From Lepidonotus clava (taxonomy: Eukaryota > Annelida > Polychaeta > Phyllodocida > Polynoidae), in assembly GCA_936440205.1 (NCBI GenBank), contig OW387150.1:14358152-14422151 (forward strand): a stretch of DNA of 64,000 nt. The letters run 5' to 3'. The first letter of the stretch is position 1. Each line of letters starts with the position of its first letter. Under the pieces are notes generated by a model. The model saw only the letters and a program-made list of their open reading frames with translations, had not been told where the DNA came from and did no database searches. Shown piece after piece: positions 23,874-36,040 of this stretch. The position numbers and the translations under genes are program-made.

Positions 23874-24360
23874 CAAGTGGCTGTTCTGAACCAGTGTATA
23901 GTACAGGCACATACTTATACCCCCCACCCCACATGACATCACAACCCCCCCAGGTACTGTAAGGGCTTCGTCTAGTCTTTAGCGAAAAGTTAACCCTCGG
24001 TCGACAACTTAAACGCTAGGTAAGGTACAACTAAAACGACTTCTTCTAGCCGGGGGCTTCACAAGTTTTTACACTGGGTAGTGCGAAGCACGTCTAATAG
24101 GCCGCTATTTTCTTCAGAGAGCCGATCGACAGGGGGTTCATCTGAAATGACTTCTGTCGCGTTTGACACCGGGACACGCGTCTGTGATGACCGCGTCCAC
24201 CTGTTGGCCATCTGAGGCGGCGCATGTCAACTAGCTTCTGTGTCAGCTCCCTCACAGGAGTACCGCGGCACGCGGCCCGCGGGGTAGTCTTAACACTTCT
24301 TGACACGTAACAGGCCTCACAAGGGGCGGCGGTGAGGGTGTCGCTGATACCCCATGTACT

Positions 24361-24525
24361 CCCCGTCACGGCTAGCATGTAACTTATGGTAAAAGTCTCT
24401 CTTACCCCGTCCACACCCCGTCACGTCTACCACGTAACTTATGTTCAAAGTCTTGCCTCATCGATAAAAGATCGCTTTCACCAGATCATGTATCCACAGG
24501 GGGGCCTGCCCGGCATGTATAAATA
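24361..24525 (+). promoter_or_regulatory. Promoter of the tnpA-like gene with duplicated motif
   Basis: TATAAATA (24518-24525) lies 48 bp before the start codon. Upstream, about 37 bp beginning CCCCGTCACG and ending AAAGTCT is repeated in tandem (24361-24397 and 24416-24453). The stretch from 23920 to 24517 separates this gene from divergent gene A and probably serves both. Confidence 0.6.
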
Positions 24526-24572
24526 CGGCGTGGCATATGGCTATATAGATCACTTGAAAACTTGCTGCCACC

Positions 24573-27500
24573 ATGAACGGGTCAACTGATTATAGTGACG
24601 CTGTTCTGTCAAACCCGTCTACCAGCTCATGCAGGATCTTGACCAGCAGCCCCAAACCGGGTGGCGAGAAAATAACCGATCATGATTCATCAGCAGGCGT
24701 AGGTACTCTGCTGTTGGATATGTCTGGGGATGCGCGTCAGTATGGGTCTAAGAATGGGTTTCCGGATCTCTCTGCGGATCAGTCTCTTCACGACTCCCTG
24801 TACGCGGAAGAGGGATCCACCCTCAACGACGTGGACCTTAGCCTTGGTGCTTCCCAAGGCGGTCCTGCATCCGCATCGTCGTCCACGCCCTCCACGCCCT
24901 CCACGCCCTCCACGCCCTCCGGATCCACGCCCTGGGGGATGACGCCCTCCACGTCGCAATCCCATCCATGGTTCCCCAGCTCCACGTCCAGAACGTCGTC
25001 CACGCCCGGACCCTTGACATCGCAAGGGTCGTTCTCGTCGACGACGTCCCAAAGGTCGTTCACGCCCGGGCCCTTGACATCGCAAGGGTCGTTCTCGTCG
25101 ACGACGTCCCAAAGGTCGTTCACGCCCGAATACTCGTCCTCGTCCGGCCCCTCCACGTCTACAGCTGAACCGTCCATGGCCCATTTGCTGGCCAGGATGG
25201 AGGAGCTGGAGAAGAAGTGCCGAAGGGCGGAGGCTGAAGCGGCTGCGGCAAAGGCCCAGGTGGAGGTGCTCGTGAACCAAGCGAAGCCAGCTGCAGCTGC
25301 CAAACCACCCAAACCACGCAATGAAATATGTGTAAGTTCTAAAGTTTGTTTTTACAGCTTATAATTAACTAATAATCTCACCTTGAAAACGTTACCGTTT
25401 GATATAGTTCTCGGTTTGTTTAGAAATGATCTCATTCCTAGTATAGCCCTGATGTTCTTCTCCTTTGCCGCGCCGCCAGGGAACATCCCGGAAAACAACG
25501 AAAATCCGTAATGATTTCGTACACTGACATATAGTTAGAAGTCCACTATTAATTATTGGCTTATTATATTGTTTGTAGGAACTCGTTCGTTCGGCCTACA
25601 AGGCCAAGAGAGGTGAGCCTGGTTGGGGATTCAACCTGAACCCTGGGTAAGTTGATTACGTCATAACAACATGAATAGTACAGAAAATAATATTGTTTTT
25701 AAGTAAGCAATGGGTAATGTGTTCCTGAACACCAGAAGCTGCAGCTGAATAAGTTTTGCTGTTTTTTTTTCATGTTAATAGAGTCATAGAGCACTTGACG
25801 TGATGCCGATGAATTGAACAATATAAATATATTCCAACATTCAGGGCGGGGATCAAACACCCGGATAACGCGCCGATCATCAAGGCCGTTGTTGACAACG
25901 TGTGCCTCGGGCCAGATACCCCCAGAGAAGAGGTGTTAGGTAAGTCCCATAGGTAGCAAGTTTCTTTGTTAACTAACCTGCAGCTGTACATTTCATGCAT
26001 CTAATGTCCATGATTCCAAAGTATTGGTCCTTCAATTAACACAAATTTTAACATGCTTGAAATGCTGGAAATCTGTTTTTAGTGTCTAAATAGGCTCCAC
26101 TTACATTGGAAATTGTTACTTTTATAATTTAAGTTATCCTCCCAGTCATCTGAAAAAAACGTAAGTTCTATTATCTGGACAAAGAAATATAATACCAGTG
26201 TAATGATGGTTTTAATTCGTGAATAATATGTTGACCCTCACTTTGCATTTTTAACATGTATTCCCTTGATTTATTGCCTTTATAGTGCCTTTGTCTACTT
26301 AATGGCTCCAGTTTTAAGCACACTTCATGTCCTTCCTCTTTTTCTAGCTTCTGCCAACACCTACTTCAAGACCCTCCAAAATAGGGCCAACAGAATCCGG
26401 AAGAACCGAATTAAGGCTGACAATGAAGCGGCTATCATCCGTCACCACGTGAACGAGGTAAATAAATTTTTGTTACAGACTTCCTCTATAGACCACAAAA
26501 GTCTGACGTCACGGACCCCTCCCGCAACACGTGTTGGGCCCTGTGTTGGGCCTAAACCTTTTACGACCGGCCCCGGTAACCCTACACCCCCGGTCACCGG
26601 CCCGGCCCGCCCTGGAGGGGGCACAGATAACACCCGGCTGGACCACGGTCACCCGTACACACAGACAATAACATTGCCTATAACTTTGCTATTTATTAAC
26701 TCTTTTTCTTTTCAAGTATATCATAATGCACATTGATAATTCCCCTATGAAAATACATGTTTTCATAAGTTTGCGAGCATTATTAGTGGAAATAGCAAAT
26801 CTGACAGCTGGGTCCTACTAAAGTTCATAGAGGGGACCCCCGGCCCAGCCCTGCCCATGTTTAGGCACGGGAGCAGCGTGCAGTGACCGTTAGGGGCCCG
26901 CCCGACGTCATGGCTTTTGCGGACTATTGTTCTCAACATTGTTTGACGTAGTTCGATTCGGGCAGGCCGAAATTTTACACCTTTCAAGTGCAAAGCCGAG
27001 GAGAAAGAGTAATGTCTATGGTCTATGCCCAGTCTGTCCACTCCTTGGGTGGAAGGATACGCATCATTGTTCTAAAAAACGCGAAGAAAGGGTCTAGTTT
27101 GACAACATTCACATGTCCTTGTTTCTAGAAAAAAGGTTACTTTTTCATCCCAAATATCCATGATATGAAAATAAGGGTCTTTTTTTTCCTGGGAAATATG
27201 AAATTTCACGAAAAAGGGTATTTCTTGGCCACTAAATGTCTGCGTTTTGAAGAATAAGGGGTCGATTTTTTGGTATAAATGTCAGTGGAAAGGGGTTGTT
27301 TTCTATTTTGAAGAACGATAATGTCCTACTTTGATATCTGAGTAGACAGACTGGGGGTCTATGGTGTAGGGGGTGTGACTTCCCGGGGACCCACTCAGTT
27401 CAAAAAGGGGTATACGTACAAACTGCGGTCGGAACTATACCGGGGGCTGTAGCTGTGAATCGGCAATTTGGCTTAAAACAGGGGGCCCGGCTGTGAAATG

Positions 27501-28227
27501 ATCTTATGGTTGTAACACTGAAACTTGGGAAACAATTATAATTTTTTTACATTATGAATTTTTATAGAGCACTGTAACCTTACTTGCTTCCTTGGACAAT
27601 AATCTTGACATACAATTAGAATGGATATGACACAATTAATAAAAAGTGCCTGTATGTTATAGAGACCAAGGATAAAGCAACGCTTTTGAAATTAACTGCA
27701 GTGACCAGCTTTTAAATTAAGGCAACTGAAATATTGAAAAACTTGTTTGTGTTTATTGGATGTTCTTGACCAAGTATGTCGTAACTGTATTAAAATAAAA
27801 AAGTGTCTTTTTAACTTTGCAGAAGCTCAGAAGACGGATAGTGGGGTTGGAAAATTTCGTCAAAACGTGGGACGAAGCTCGAAAGAATTCCGTGAGGCGC
27901 CTCCTCACCCCCGACTACACGAGCGACGAGGAGCGCGGACTTTATTATCCGGCCAAGGTCGACAAAGACGGGAAGACGAAAGAGCGATATCACCGCCGCG
28001 TCAAACCGCTCGTGTGGGAGAGCGATGAGCTGAGGGCCTACAAAGCCCACCTGGACGAAGTTGAGTATGACGAAATTAGCGGCCGTCAGCGGGGCGTTAG
28101 AATGGAAAAGAAGCGGAACAATGTCCCCGACGATAACCCAAAACGCCAACAGCCTCCTCCCAACACCCCAGACTGGGCGGTGCAGCCCGGGTATCGGTCG
28201 GGTATCGCCGATGCACAGCCAATTTAA
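24573..28227 (+). CDS. tnpA-like accessory protein of an animal EnSpm element, five exons
   Basis: Five exons with consensus GT-AG junctions and matching phases: 24573-25331, 25579-25646, 25845-25939, 26348-26457 and 27823-28227, giving 478 residues. The start has a strong context (GCCACCATG). The N-terminal 200 residues are Ser/Thr/Pro-rich with a duplicated block around GPLTSQGSFSSTTSQRSFT. Residues about 205-230 form an acidic-basic coiled coil. The later exons encode a basic region and then a C-terminal segment with DYTSDEE followed by VKPLVWESDELR. That combination resembles the second protein I recall next to tnp2-type transposases in animal EnSpm elements, presumed to bind terminal DNA (from memory, not searched). 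The 1.4-kb fourth intron has GT-rich and poorly ordered sequence. It is divergent from gene A and convergent with gene B. Confidence 0.7.
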
Positions 28228-29435
28228 CTTATTTCTAAAGGGTCTGTTTAAAGCTCTATTTTATGTGATGTTTATGTTTATCATCTTTATGTTTTCTTTA
28301 TAATTACACTACGTTTAATTGTACGGTCTGTGTCACGCTGTATGTTAGGTCTTTGTACTTTCTTCAATTGTATAGTCGTTTTATAAACTTTTATCAAAGA
28401 ACTTTGCGCTTCTTGTTTTGATTGTGGCATGCTCGATAAGCAGGGAAGTATTTCTATAGATATGTTGGTAAGACTCGCCTTATATTAGTCTAAAACCGTA
28501 CGCGTTATACAGGTCCTTCTCATAAGTGAATCTTAAATTCATGAATACTTTTTATTTACGATACGAAACGCATTTAACTATAATGACCTGTCATTTTGTT
28601 GAAAACCCGAATGTGCTATTTCTTGAAGATAGACCACGAACTTGAAATCGATTACAATACAACACTTTTTTGATGAGTGTTATGGTACTTATTTCGCAGT
28701 CATGAAAAAATAATGTTGCATGAAGCCGGTTTTAATTAAGAACTGTTACTTCTTTTCAAGTGGATCCTTTTTAGTTCGATTCCATGCAGTAAGGTGCAAA
28801 AGTAATTTTTCAGAAATTTTATTATGATCAAATACATCGCTGCCAGTAGGACCTATCAAAATTTACAAGTGACCATGTAGTCTCCTGATGAACCCGAAAT
28901 ACTTTCTAGGATTTGTATGGCACGGTGACCTATATTCTTTCTGTGAGAGAATAAAAAAACCTCTTGCATATAGTGTAACCCTTTAAAGTGGGAGTTCTCC
29001 GGGAGTTATGTATAGGTAACTTGGAGCTTCTGTGACATTGCAAAATTAATAATTTAAAAAACAAACAAGTCAATTTAGGTGTCGAGATTTATTAAGGGAC
29101 AATAGCTTAATTAGCTATAGCCATAATTTCGGTTGGAGCCCCATCGCCAGATTGTGGCGTTAACCACATTTAATTCCACTACTAGTTTTGGTTGCAGACC
29201 TAGTTTAGCCTCAGGCCCCTAAATTAGGGGCCTGTCTCGCAGATTACCTAAGGGGTCGACCCTAGCCCGAGCCAGAGTAAAAGCGCTCTTGTCAGCGTCA
29301 TACTGCTCTTTCCAAAACCGAAATTTTATTTAGCTACAAATTCAATTTATAACCATAACACTTGTATCGATTGACGCACGTTCGGCAGCATATTGGTAGT
29401 AAACACACAAAAATACAACATTTTTCACACAAGAC
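28228..29435. other. Convergent intergenic region in the giant element
   Basis: Separates the 3' ends of the tnpA-like gene and gene B. AT-rich, with no gene or clear repeat. Confidence 0.5.
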
Positions 29436-30266
29436 TTAATCAAGGTCAACACGGCTTAAGTCCACTGAAGTATTAGTACTAATTGCAAGCTCACCGGGCC
29501 GGTATTTCCCCAAAAGAACAGGCTCTCCTATGCCTATACCCATGGTAACCAACTGGTAGCGTATAATGTCCTTAGTCATCAATCTTGTCAACATGATGTC
29601 CTTCAGTTTATTAACCTTTAAATGTGTGGGCAGTCGTGTCGATGTGCCGGTATAGCAGTCGGTCATTTGGATGACACAGTTCAATGTGTATCGTGCGCCT
29701 AGGCATATATTTTCGGCTTTAGTCAGTGTGATAGGATCGTCTGTTTGAAAGATATAATCTCCAAAATGTCCAGGGAACGTGCCTATTTTAAGCCATACAC
29801 TGTGATTGCCCGAGACAAGCAAGTATACACGAAAACGAGCATCTGCGAAGATGCGATTAATTCCGGAGCAAACAAAGAATATGCTAATAATTATGGCTAC
29901 GGCGAGGATAAGAAGAAGAGTGTACGAAGAGAGAAGTACCACAGTTGGGAATTCTTTAATGTTTCCGTCTCCTGGGTTGGCTTCAGATCCAGTGTCAGTT
30001 ACGGTATGGTCCTGGTCCAACAAGGCTTGCAGGGTGTCATGAAAGGTGAGGCCGGTCATCGCATCGTGTTTTGGTGGAGGGTGACCGGTAAATGGAGCAG
30101 TGAGGTTGACCAACCGGGTACGGGTTACTCCAGGCTTATTGTGAACGACCCTAGGCCAGTGTCCGCCACTGGCAGCTCGAACAAATTCCACGCATGATAC
30201 AAGAACCAAGTACGCGGCAGCTATATATTGAAAAAAAAAGAAAGAAGAGAACATGAAGGTTGTCAT
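29436..30266 (-). CDS. Single-pass membrane protein B with signal peptide
   Basis: A 276-residue frame on the minus strand. The start is the ATG at 30266. A hydrophobic signal peptide with a Phe run (about 1-34) leads to an ectodomain of about 75 residues with an N-glycosylation site (NLT). One membrane segment (about 110-137) follows, and then a C-terminal domain of about 135 residues containing LPTHLKVNKLKD. Gene A has the same order (membrane segment, then a domain of similar length) and a comparable LPxxVKI motif at a similar place, so the two may be paralogues. The family is not recognised; such tails might come from an LTR-retrotransposon envelope module. It diverges from the transposase gene, about 830 bp away, and its control region probably overlaps that promoter. 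Confidence 0.65.
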   Translation of the reverse strand: MTTFMFSSFFFFQYIAAAYLVLVSCVEFVRAASGGHWPRVVHNKPGVTRTRLVNLTAPFTGHPPPKHDAMTGLTFHDTLQALLDQDHTVTDTGSEANPGDGNIKEFPTVVLLSSYTLLLILAVAIIISIFFVCSGINRIFADARFRVYLLVSGNHSVWLKIGTFPGHFGDYIFQTDDPITLTKAENICLGARYTLNCVIQMTDCYTGTSTRLPTHLKVNKLKDIMLTRLMTKDIIRYQLVTMGIGIGEPVLLGKYRPGELAISTNTSVDLSRVDLD

Positions 30267-30603
30267 CTCAACTTTAAACAAACACCTTCGTTCCAAATTA
30301 CCATGGCCAGGCTATTCAAACAGACAGAATAAACTATAACTGCCATATGGCCACACCCTAGAATTCAGAAAACTGGCCATATTATTTAATTAGGAAGGGC
30401 GACCCCCAGAATGAATACATATGTTTTACCTATTTTGAATAATTTGGAAAGTCGGCCATCGACTCGTATCACTTGTACAACAAAAGTAATTAAGAAGATT
30501 CTCACCAAGGGTGGCACTCAGGATTTTGACACTCATGATATTCACGTAGCCGTACACCAAACGCACTATATAACGAAATAAGCTGACCCTAAGTAGTAGC
30601 AGA

Positions 30604-31032
30604 AAGCTTAAGGTTTGACCTTCGAGCTAAACTTCGAGCTCAGTTTTCAAGGCAGATGAAATCCTATGACCAGTCGACCTGACGGCAGCCGATGCGTTTC
30701 GGAAGCTGAGGAAACTTCACCGCCCTTTAATGGATAGACCCTAGGTTTTAATGGCAGGTGTCATGCCCTCACCAGTCCAGACGGCGGACGATGCGTTTCG
30801 AAAGCTGGAGAAACTTCACGCGCCCGACGCGCTACCGTGACGGCCAGGCTGGAGGCGACATTAATCTCCTGGTAATACTGTGGCAGGCTGTTCTCGGCTT
30901 TAATTTCACACGGGTGTCTGAGGTTAGGAGCTCGAGTGCAACTACCCCTGGGTCGGGGCTGTGGCATGTCGCGGCAATTCGCGGCTTTCAGCTGGTGGGA
31001 CCATAGGCGTCGGTCTGTACCATATATAAATA
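30604..31032 (+). promoter_or_regulatory. Transposase promoter with duplicated motif
   Basis: TATAAATA (31025-31032) lies 69 bp before the start codon. Upstream, about 55 bp containing GATGCGTTTCG and GAAACTTCAC occurs twice, roughly 100 bp apart (30669-30724 and 30771-30823). AAGCTTAAGGTTT (30604-30616) is identical to a motif before the envelope gene. Such paired copies could be binding sites for the tnpA-like protein (inference). Confidence 0.55.
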
Positions 31033-31100
31033 CTTGTGTCGCGGTCGCAAATGGGGAAGGTTCATAGCCCTGAAGTGCTGCTGTCTAACTCAAGTTCGCC

Positions 31101-34100
31101 ATGGCCTCGCGATCGTGGTGTTTCAAGGGTCTGACCAGTGACCAGGCAGAAACCAGAAGAAATATGGACACTAGCCGAAACCGATGGTGCGACACATGTA
31201 AACGTGCAGTTTCAAAAAGTACATATAACAGGAAGCATCTTAAGGAGCATGGTGAGTACCAGATAAATAGTATAACTAGGATAAAGTCACTTTCACCTGA
31301 AATCGATATCCTTCAAAACCTTCATAGCTAGCTTGCGCGCATAGATATTATTTTCAAATACCTACTATACTCTTAATGATCAGTTAGTGTTTGGAAAATT
31401 ATCGCCAGCCTAAATCTTTTCTTGACAATTAAACAATTGTTCAAATAATGAATGACTTGAACAATGGACGTTATATATATGTATCCCTCCATGCATCTTT
31501 CTATCATAGCTTTTGAGTCAGAGAAACAACATTGGGTGGGAAAGTCTGTACTCTGAAACCCGACTGTACATTTGATTTATTATTATACATGTGTCTTGCA
31601 GAACCAATCCCATTTGGTTTACCTCAACGCGCTGGCAATCAGGCAGAAGTGGGTCTTGAGGCCGAAGCTGCAGATATTCAGGCTCAGGCAGGTAACCAGG
31701 CTGAAGCAGGTTTTCAGGCTGAGGCAGTTAACCAGGCTGAAGCAGGTTTTCAGGCTGAGGCAGGTAACCAGGCGGAAGCAGATATTCAGGCTCAGGCAGG
31801 TAACCAGGCTGAAGCAGGTTTTCAGGCTGAGGCAGTTAACCAGGCTGAAGCAGGTTTTCAGGCTGAGGCAGGTAACCAGGCGGAAGCAGGTTTTCAGGCT
31901 GAGGCAGGTAACCAGGCTGAAGCAGGTTTTCAGGCTGAGGCAGGTAACAAGGCTGAAGCGGGTGTTGAGGCTGAGGCAGGTAACCAGGCTGAAGCGGGTA
32001 TTGAGGCTGAAGGTGGTATGCAGGTTGAGGCGGGAATTCGGGCTGAAGGTGGTATCCAGGTTGGAGCTGGTATTCGGGAAGAAGCTGCAGCTGCTAATCA
32101 GCGGCAGGCTGAAGTCGGCAATCCGGGAGAAGCAGACAGTCAGCCTGTGGGTCGCAATCAGCCTGTTGAAGAGGCGGTACCCATGGAAGCCGATGAGGAG
32201 TCACGTGATGATATGGAAGACTATTACGGTACCATGGAAGATTCCCAAGAAACGGAAGAAAATGATAAGCTTGATCCAGAGGCAGTCAACATTCGCAACA
32301 GGGCCATCCGTCACTTAAAAGTGGTTTTCGGTGACGGGACGGGTCGTCCTAGCCCATTGGCAAGGCTTGTTAGTGGTACCCCTAATAAGAATATCCAAAG
32401 CCTATTTTCATGGGTTCTGTTCTTTCTTTTGCAGTGGCAGATCCACACCTTCACCAGTGATACGCAAATGGCTAAAGTTATGTGCTTCATTTGTGAATTA
32501 TTGACGGTAGCAGGTAATGACCGGGTTTCACAAGCAGCGGAGGCAGTATTCCCCAAAACGATGCGGATGATGTACAAATGGTTGGGTACAGACCTAACGA
32601 TGACTAATTACTCTATCAGTGTATGCTGCCCGGCCTGTTATACGTTGTCGCATTCTGTGTTGTCCACCACTGAGCGTGTGCGAGCTCGAGGCTTTTACAC
32701 GGATCATAATGGTAATCAGCAACCCATTAGGTGTACTACCATCGGTGATGATTTAAAACGCTGCAACAGGAAATTGTTTTATGAGACCAAGATTGTGGGG
32801 GAAATTGCCTTCCTTCCAGTCAGGACATTCTGTTACCAGTCGCTCGAGAAGAGTTTGCAGGTTATGATGAAACGTCCAGGTTTTGAGCTGAAATGTAGAG
32901 AGTGGAAGGGCAGGAGGATACCCAAAGGAGTGTTTGCTGACATTTACGACGGTTCGGTATGGAAAGAATTTAACGCGAACAACGACGGCTTTCTTGATAA
33001 TGAAGACAACTTGGCTCTTCAGATGAATATCGATTGGTTTCAACCATTCTCTCGGAAAGCTTCGATGTCAGTAGGGGGCATTTACCTAACAATACTTAAC
33101 CTACCCAGAAATGAGCGATACAGACTTGAGAACGTCATACTATACGGTATCATTCCAAACTTAAGTAAAGAACCTGCCGACCTTACCAGTTTTCTGAGGC
33201 CCCTAGTCAACGAACTCAAGGAATTCTGGCATCAGGGAAAAAGGCTTATAACCAACGTTTGCCCAAATGGCAAGACCGTTAAGTTGGCGCTTTTGAACGT
33301 TGCTGCCGACCTGCCTGCAGGGAGGAAGACCTGCGGTTTCCTGCTACCTAATGCTATCATGGGTTGTTCAAAATGTCTGAAGGAATTCAAGAATTCAAAC
33401 CGTGGAGGATTCAACATGGCGAATTGGACTCCTCGTACTCTGGACCAACACAAGGAGAGAGTGAGTGAGATTACAGCTGCATCCACCCCGAGAGAGAAAA
33501 GTAAACTTGAGAAACAGTATGGAGCTCGTTCCTGTGTCCTCCTGGAATTGCCCTACTTCAATCCCATCAGGTAAGTTCAATCTCCAGGCCGAACAAATTT
33601 AAAGGCCAATCTTACACAGAATTATACCAAAATATTAACAATTTTAATTTGACATTTGAATAAACATTAATACAAATGTTTCCATTAGCAGTAACTGTAT
33701 TATATGACATTCATTTCTTCAGGTTCCTCTCGATCGATGTGATGCATAATGTACTGTTGGGTAAGTGTTGAAGCTTGACCTAACGTTAATTAATGTTTAG
33801 CACTGATAATGTGTTTGAAATGGAAATTGCATTTGCCTTTAATTTGGACTATTAGTTCATTGGGGTTTCAATACCGATTTCACATATGTGCTTTTATTAT
33901 TGGGATTCAGGGACTGCCAAGCGAATGTGGAAGAGGTGGACCGACAAAGAGTTGTCAAAGAAGAAGAAGAATTCAACAGATGACGTTGTACTAAGCGCTA
34001 ATCAGGTGTTGACTATTGATACTCGTCTGAATCAGTTTAAAGAGGGACTACCGGATGACTGCGTGGTAACTAACATCAAATCGAACGCTGGGATGTGGAC

Positions 34101-35184
34101 GGCAAAGGAGTGGAAGAATTGGGTTACAGTCTCGTCTGGATACTGCCTCCAGGGCCTTTTGCCGGAGAATATGCTTCATAGCTGGCAGCGTTTCGTAGAA
34201 GCCACTCGACTTCTGTGCAAGCCTTGTATTACACACCACGAGATAGAACAGGCACACAGGAAACTATTGCACTTTTGTAAGAGCACAGAGCTCCAGTTCG
34301 GTTCTGATTTCATTACCCCAAACATGCATCTACATCTCCATTTAAAGGAGTGTCTCCGGGAGTATGGTCCAGCTCCCAGTACTTGGCTGTTCAGTTTTGA
34401 GCGGTATAATGGTTACTTGGGGGATGTGCCGACTAACAATCGCCAGATAGAGAAACAATTGTTTGAGAGGTTTCACAGGATGAGTCGTGTCAGTCAGGCG
34501 CGCGCCGAAATGCCGTCCAAACACGAGGGGAAATTTGGCAAACACTGCCAGCTGGGAGAAGGAGAGAAGAAAGCAAGAACGGTCCTGGAAACACTCGATG
34601 TACCCAATGAGCGAGATTTCGCGCAGTGCGAGAGCCTATGGAGTCTCCCCGACGGCTTCGAGACATTTAGAGGAGAAAATGTGTGGATCGACTCGGACGA
34701 TCTTGAGCTGCTCAAAAAAACATACAAAAAGATGTACCCCACAGAACCGGAGATCCTAGAGAAGTCATTTCTGCCTTCAGTTTACGTGAAGTCTAAAGTC
34801 GCAAAATATGGCCCCATGACTTATTCCAGCACAAATTCCAGCAGTGGTAAAAAGTTGTCTAGACTAATGGCAAATTGGTACGACGACGGACAGACTGACC
34901 CCCGGGAGCGACCGTGCATCGCCACCCACTACATGAAACATTACATACAATGTAATGCAACCGGGCAGAAGAGGCAACATGTGTTTGCAGCTGTGAAGTG
35001 GTACCGACCCAGCACCGTCGATTCCAGATACATAAGTCCTTATACAATGTGGCACAAGGAAAAGTTCGAGCAACCTTCATGGGCATCTTTCCTGCCTGTT
35101 ATGCGGATAAGTGGACATTTTGGATATGTGGTTGAACAAGAAAATATGATCGTATGTCCCCTTCGGCGCCACGACTTCTTGTAG
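31101..35184 (+). CDS. CACTA/EnSpm (tnp2-type) transposase, four exons
   Basis: Exons 31101-31251, 31602-33570, 33723-33760 and 33911-35184 join at GT-AG junctions in phase, giving 1143 residues. Exon 1 encodes a C2H2-like finger (CDTC...HLKEH). Residues about 58-210 are a degenerate NQAEAGFQAEA repeat, followed by an acidic stretch. The catalytic region shows tnp2 landmarks: NIDWFQPF (D528), LPRNERYRLEN (551), a Cys-containing CGFLLPN...GCSKCLKEF (628 on) and IDVMHN (D712). FERYNG lies in the last exon. D528 and D712 are the likely first two acidic residues of the DDE site. In this family the enzyme binds the inverted repeats and moves the element by cut-and-paste, leaving a 3-bp duplication, as seen here. 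The gene looks whole. The acidic and repeat regions are unusual additions. Confidence 0.85.
31630..32085 (+). repeat. Coding minisatellite in transposase exon 2
   Basis: A 36-bp unit encodes GNQAEAGFQAEA with variants (VNQAEA, DIQAQA, GVEAEA). About a dozen units stay in frame. They become more diverged towards the 3' side. Confidence 0.85.
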
Positions 35185-36040
35185 ATCTAGAGGACCTATA
35201 GATATATATAACGAACTCGTGCACGTAGTGTCCGAAATTAAGCTGAAAACGTATGCATCATTAATGAGATTGTGCACCACAAATATTGGATATGCACCCC
35301 CCGATATATGGGAATGAAAAAATTCCATGAGAAGTGTGCACATGTATAAAAAAATGTGCAAACCTTAAAAATAACGCACCTGGCAGTGAGTGTGCAGAAT
35401 CACGAGTGTGAGTGTGCAGATCTAGACTCACGAGTGTGAGTGTGATCCCCGGGTGAAGGCCTATAGGCCCGGCCTATAGGGTGCAGCAGCTTAATTTCGG
35501 ACAATGTCCGGTGTTTTATATGCATTGTTAGGATTATGTGATTTAGACGCTTTTGCCAACAAAAGCAACATTTTTTTATTAGGAATAATTATATTACGCC
35601 CTAAACCTTATAATGTGACTACTTTCAAATTTAAAATAAAAGGTAGGAAATTACTTCGCAAGGTTACGGTGCCAGGATGTGCGACTTTGAGGTACGTTTT
35701 CTGAAGTTATTTCACAGGCTGGGGGTGTGGGGCCGTGTGCATTTACGGGTGGTTTCTTGAGTCAGGTGTCAGGACGTGCACATCCAGCTGCCAGGGCTGC
35801 GCTGCGCGAGCGACACCTTATGTAACACCTGACACCGGTCGCTCAGGCTGCTCGGCTGACCTAGATGGCCCCTCATTACCCTGCCCCCCGGGGGGGTCGG
35901 GGGGGGGGGGGGGGGCACCAGCTTTATAAGGAGGTGCCCACCACGTGCACACACACAGTCCCGCGCCAGCCTCACGACCATAAAAGCCGTACGTACGCAG
36001 AAGTTTGCTGATATTAAACACAAGCACCACATTGTGAACA
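35185..36040 (+). other. Spacer and PHD-gene promoter
   Basis: Mostly non-coding, with a short CACGAGTGTGAGTGTG duplication at about 35401-35450 and a G-tract at 35889-35915. A TATA box (TTTATAAG, 35923-35930) lies about 110 bp before the PHD gene start. Confidence 0.5.

Noticed and set aside
24690-25321. Arg/Gly-rich and Asp/Val-rich frames antisense to the tnpA-like gene
   Set aside because: Shadows of a GC-rich repetitive exon; the + strand has the strong start context and spliced continuation.
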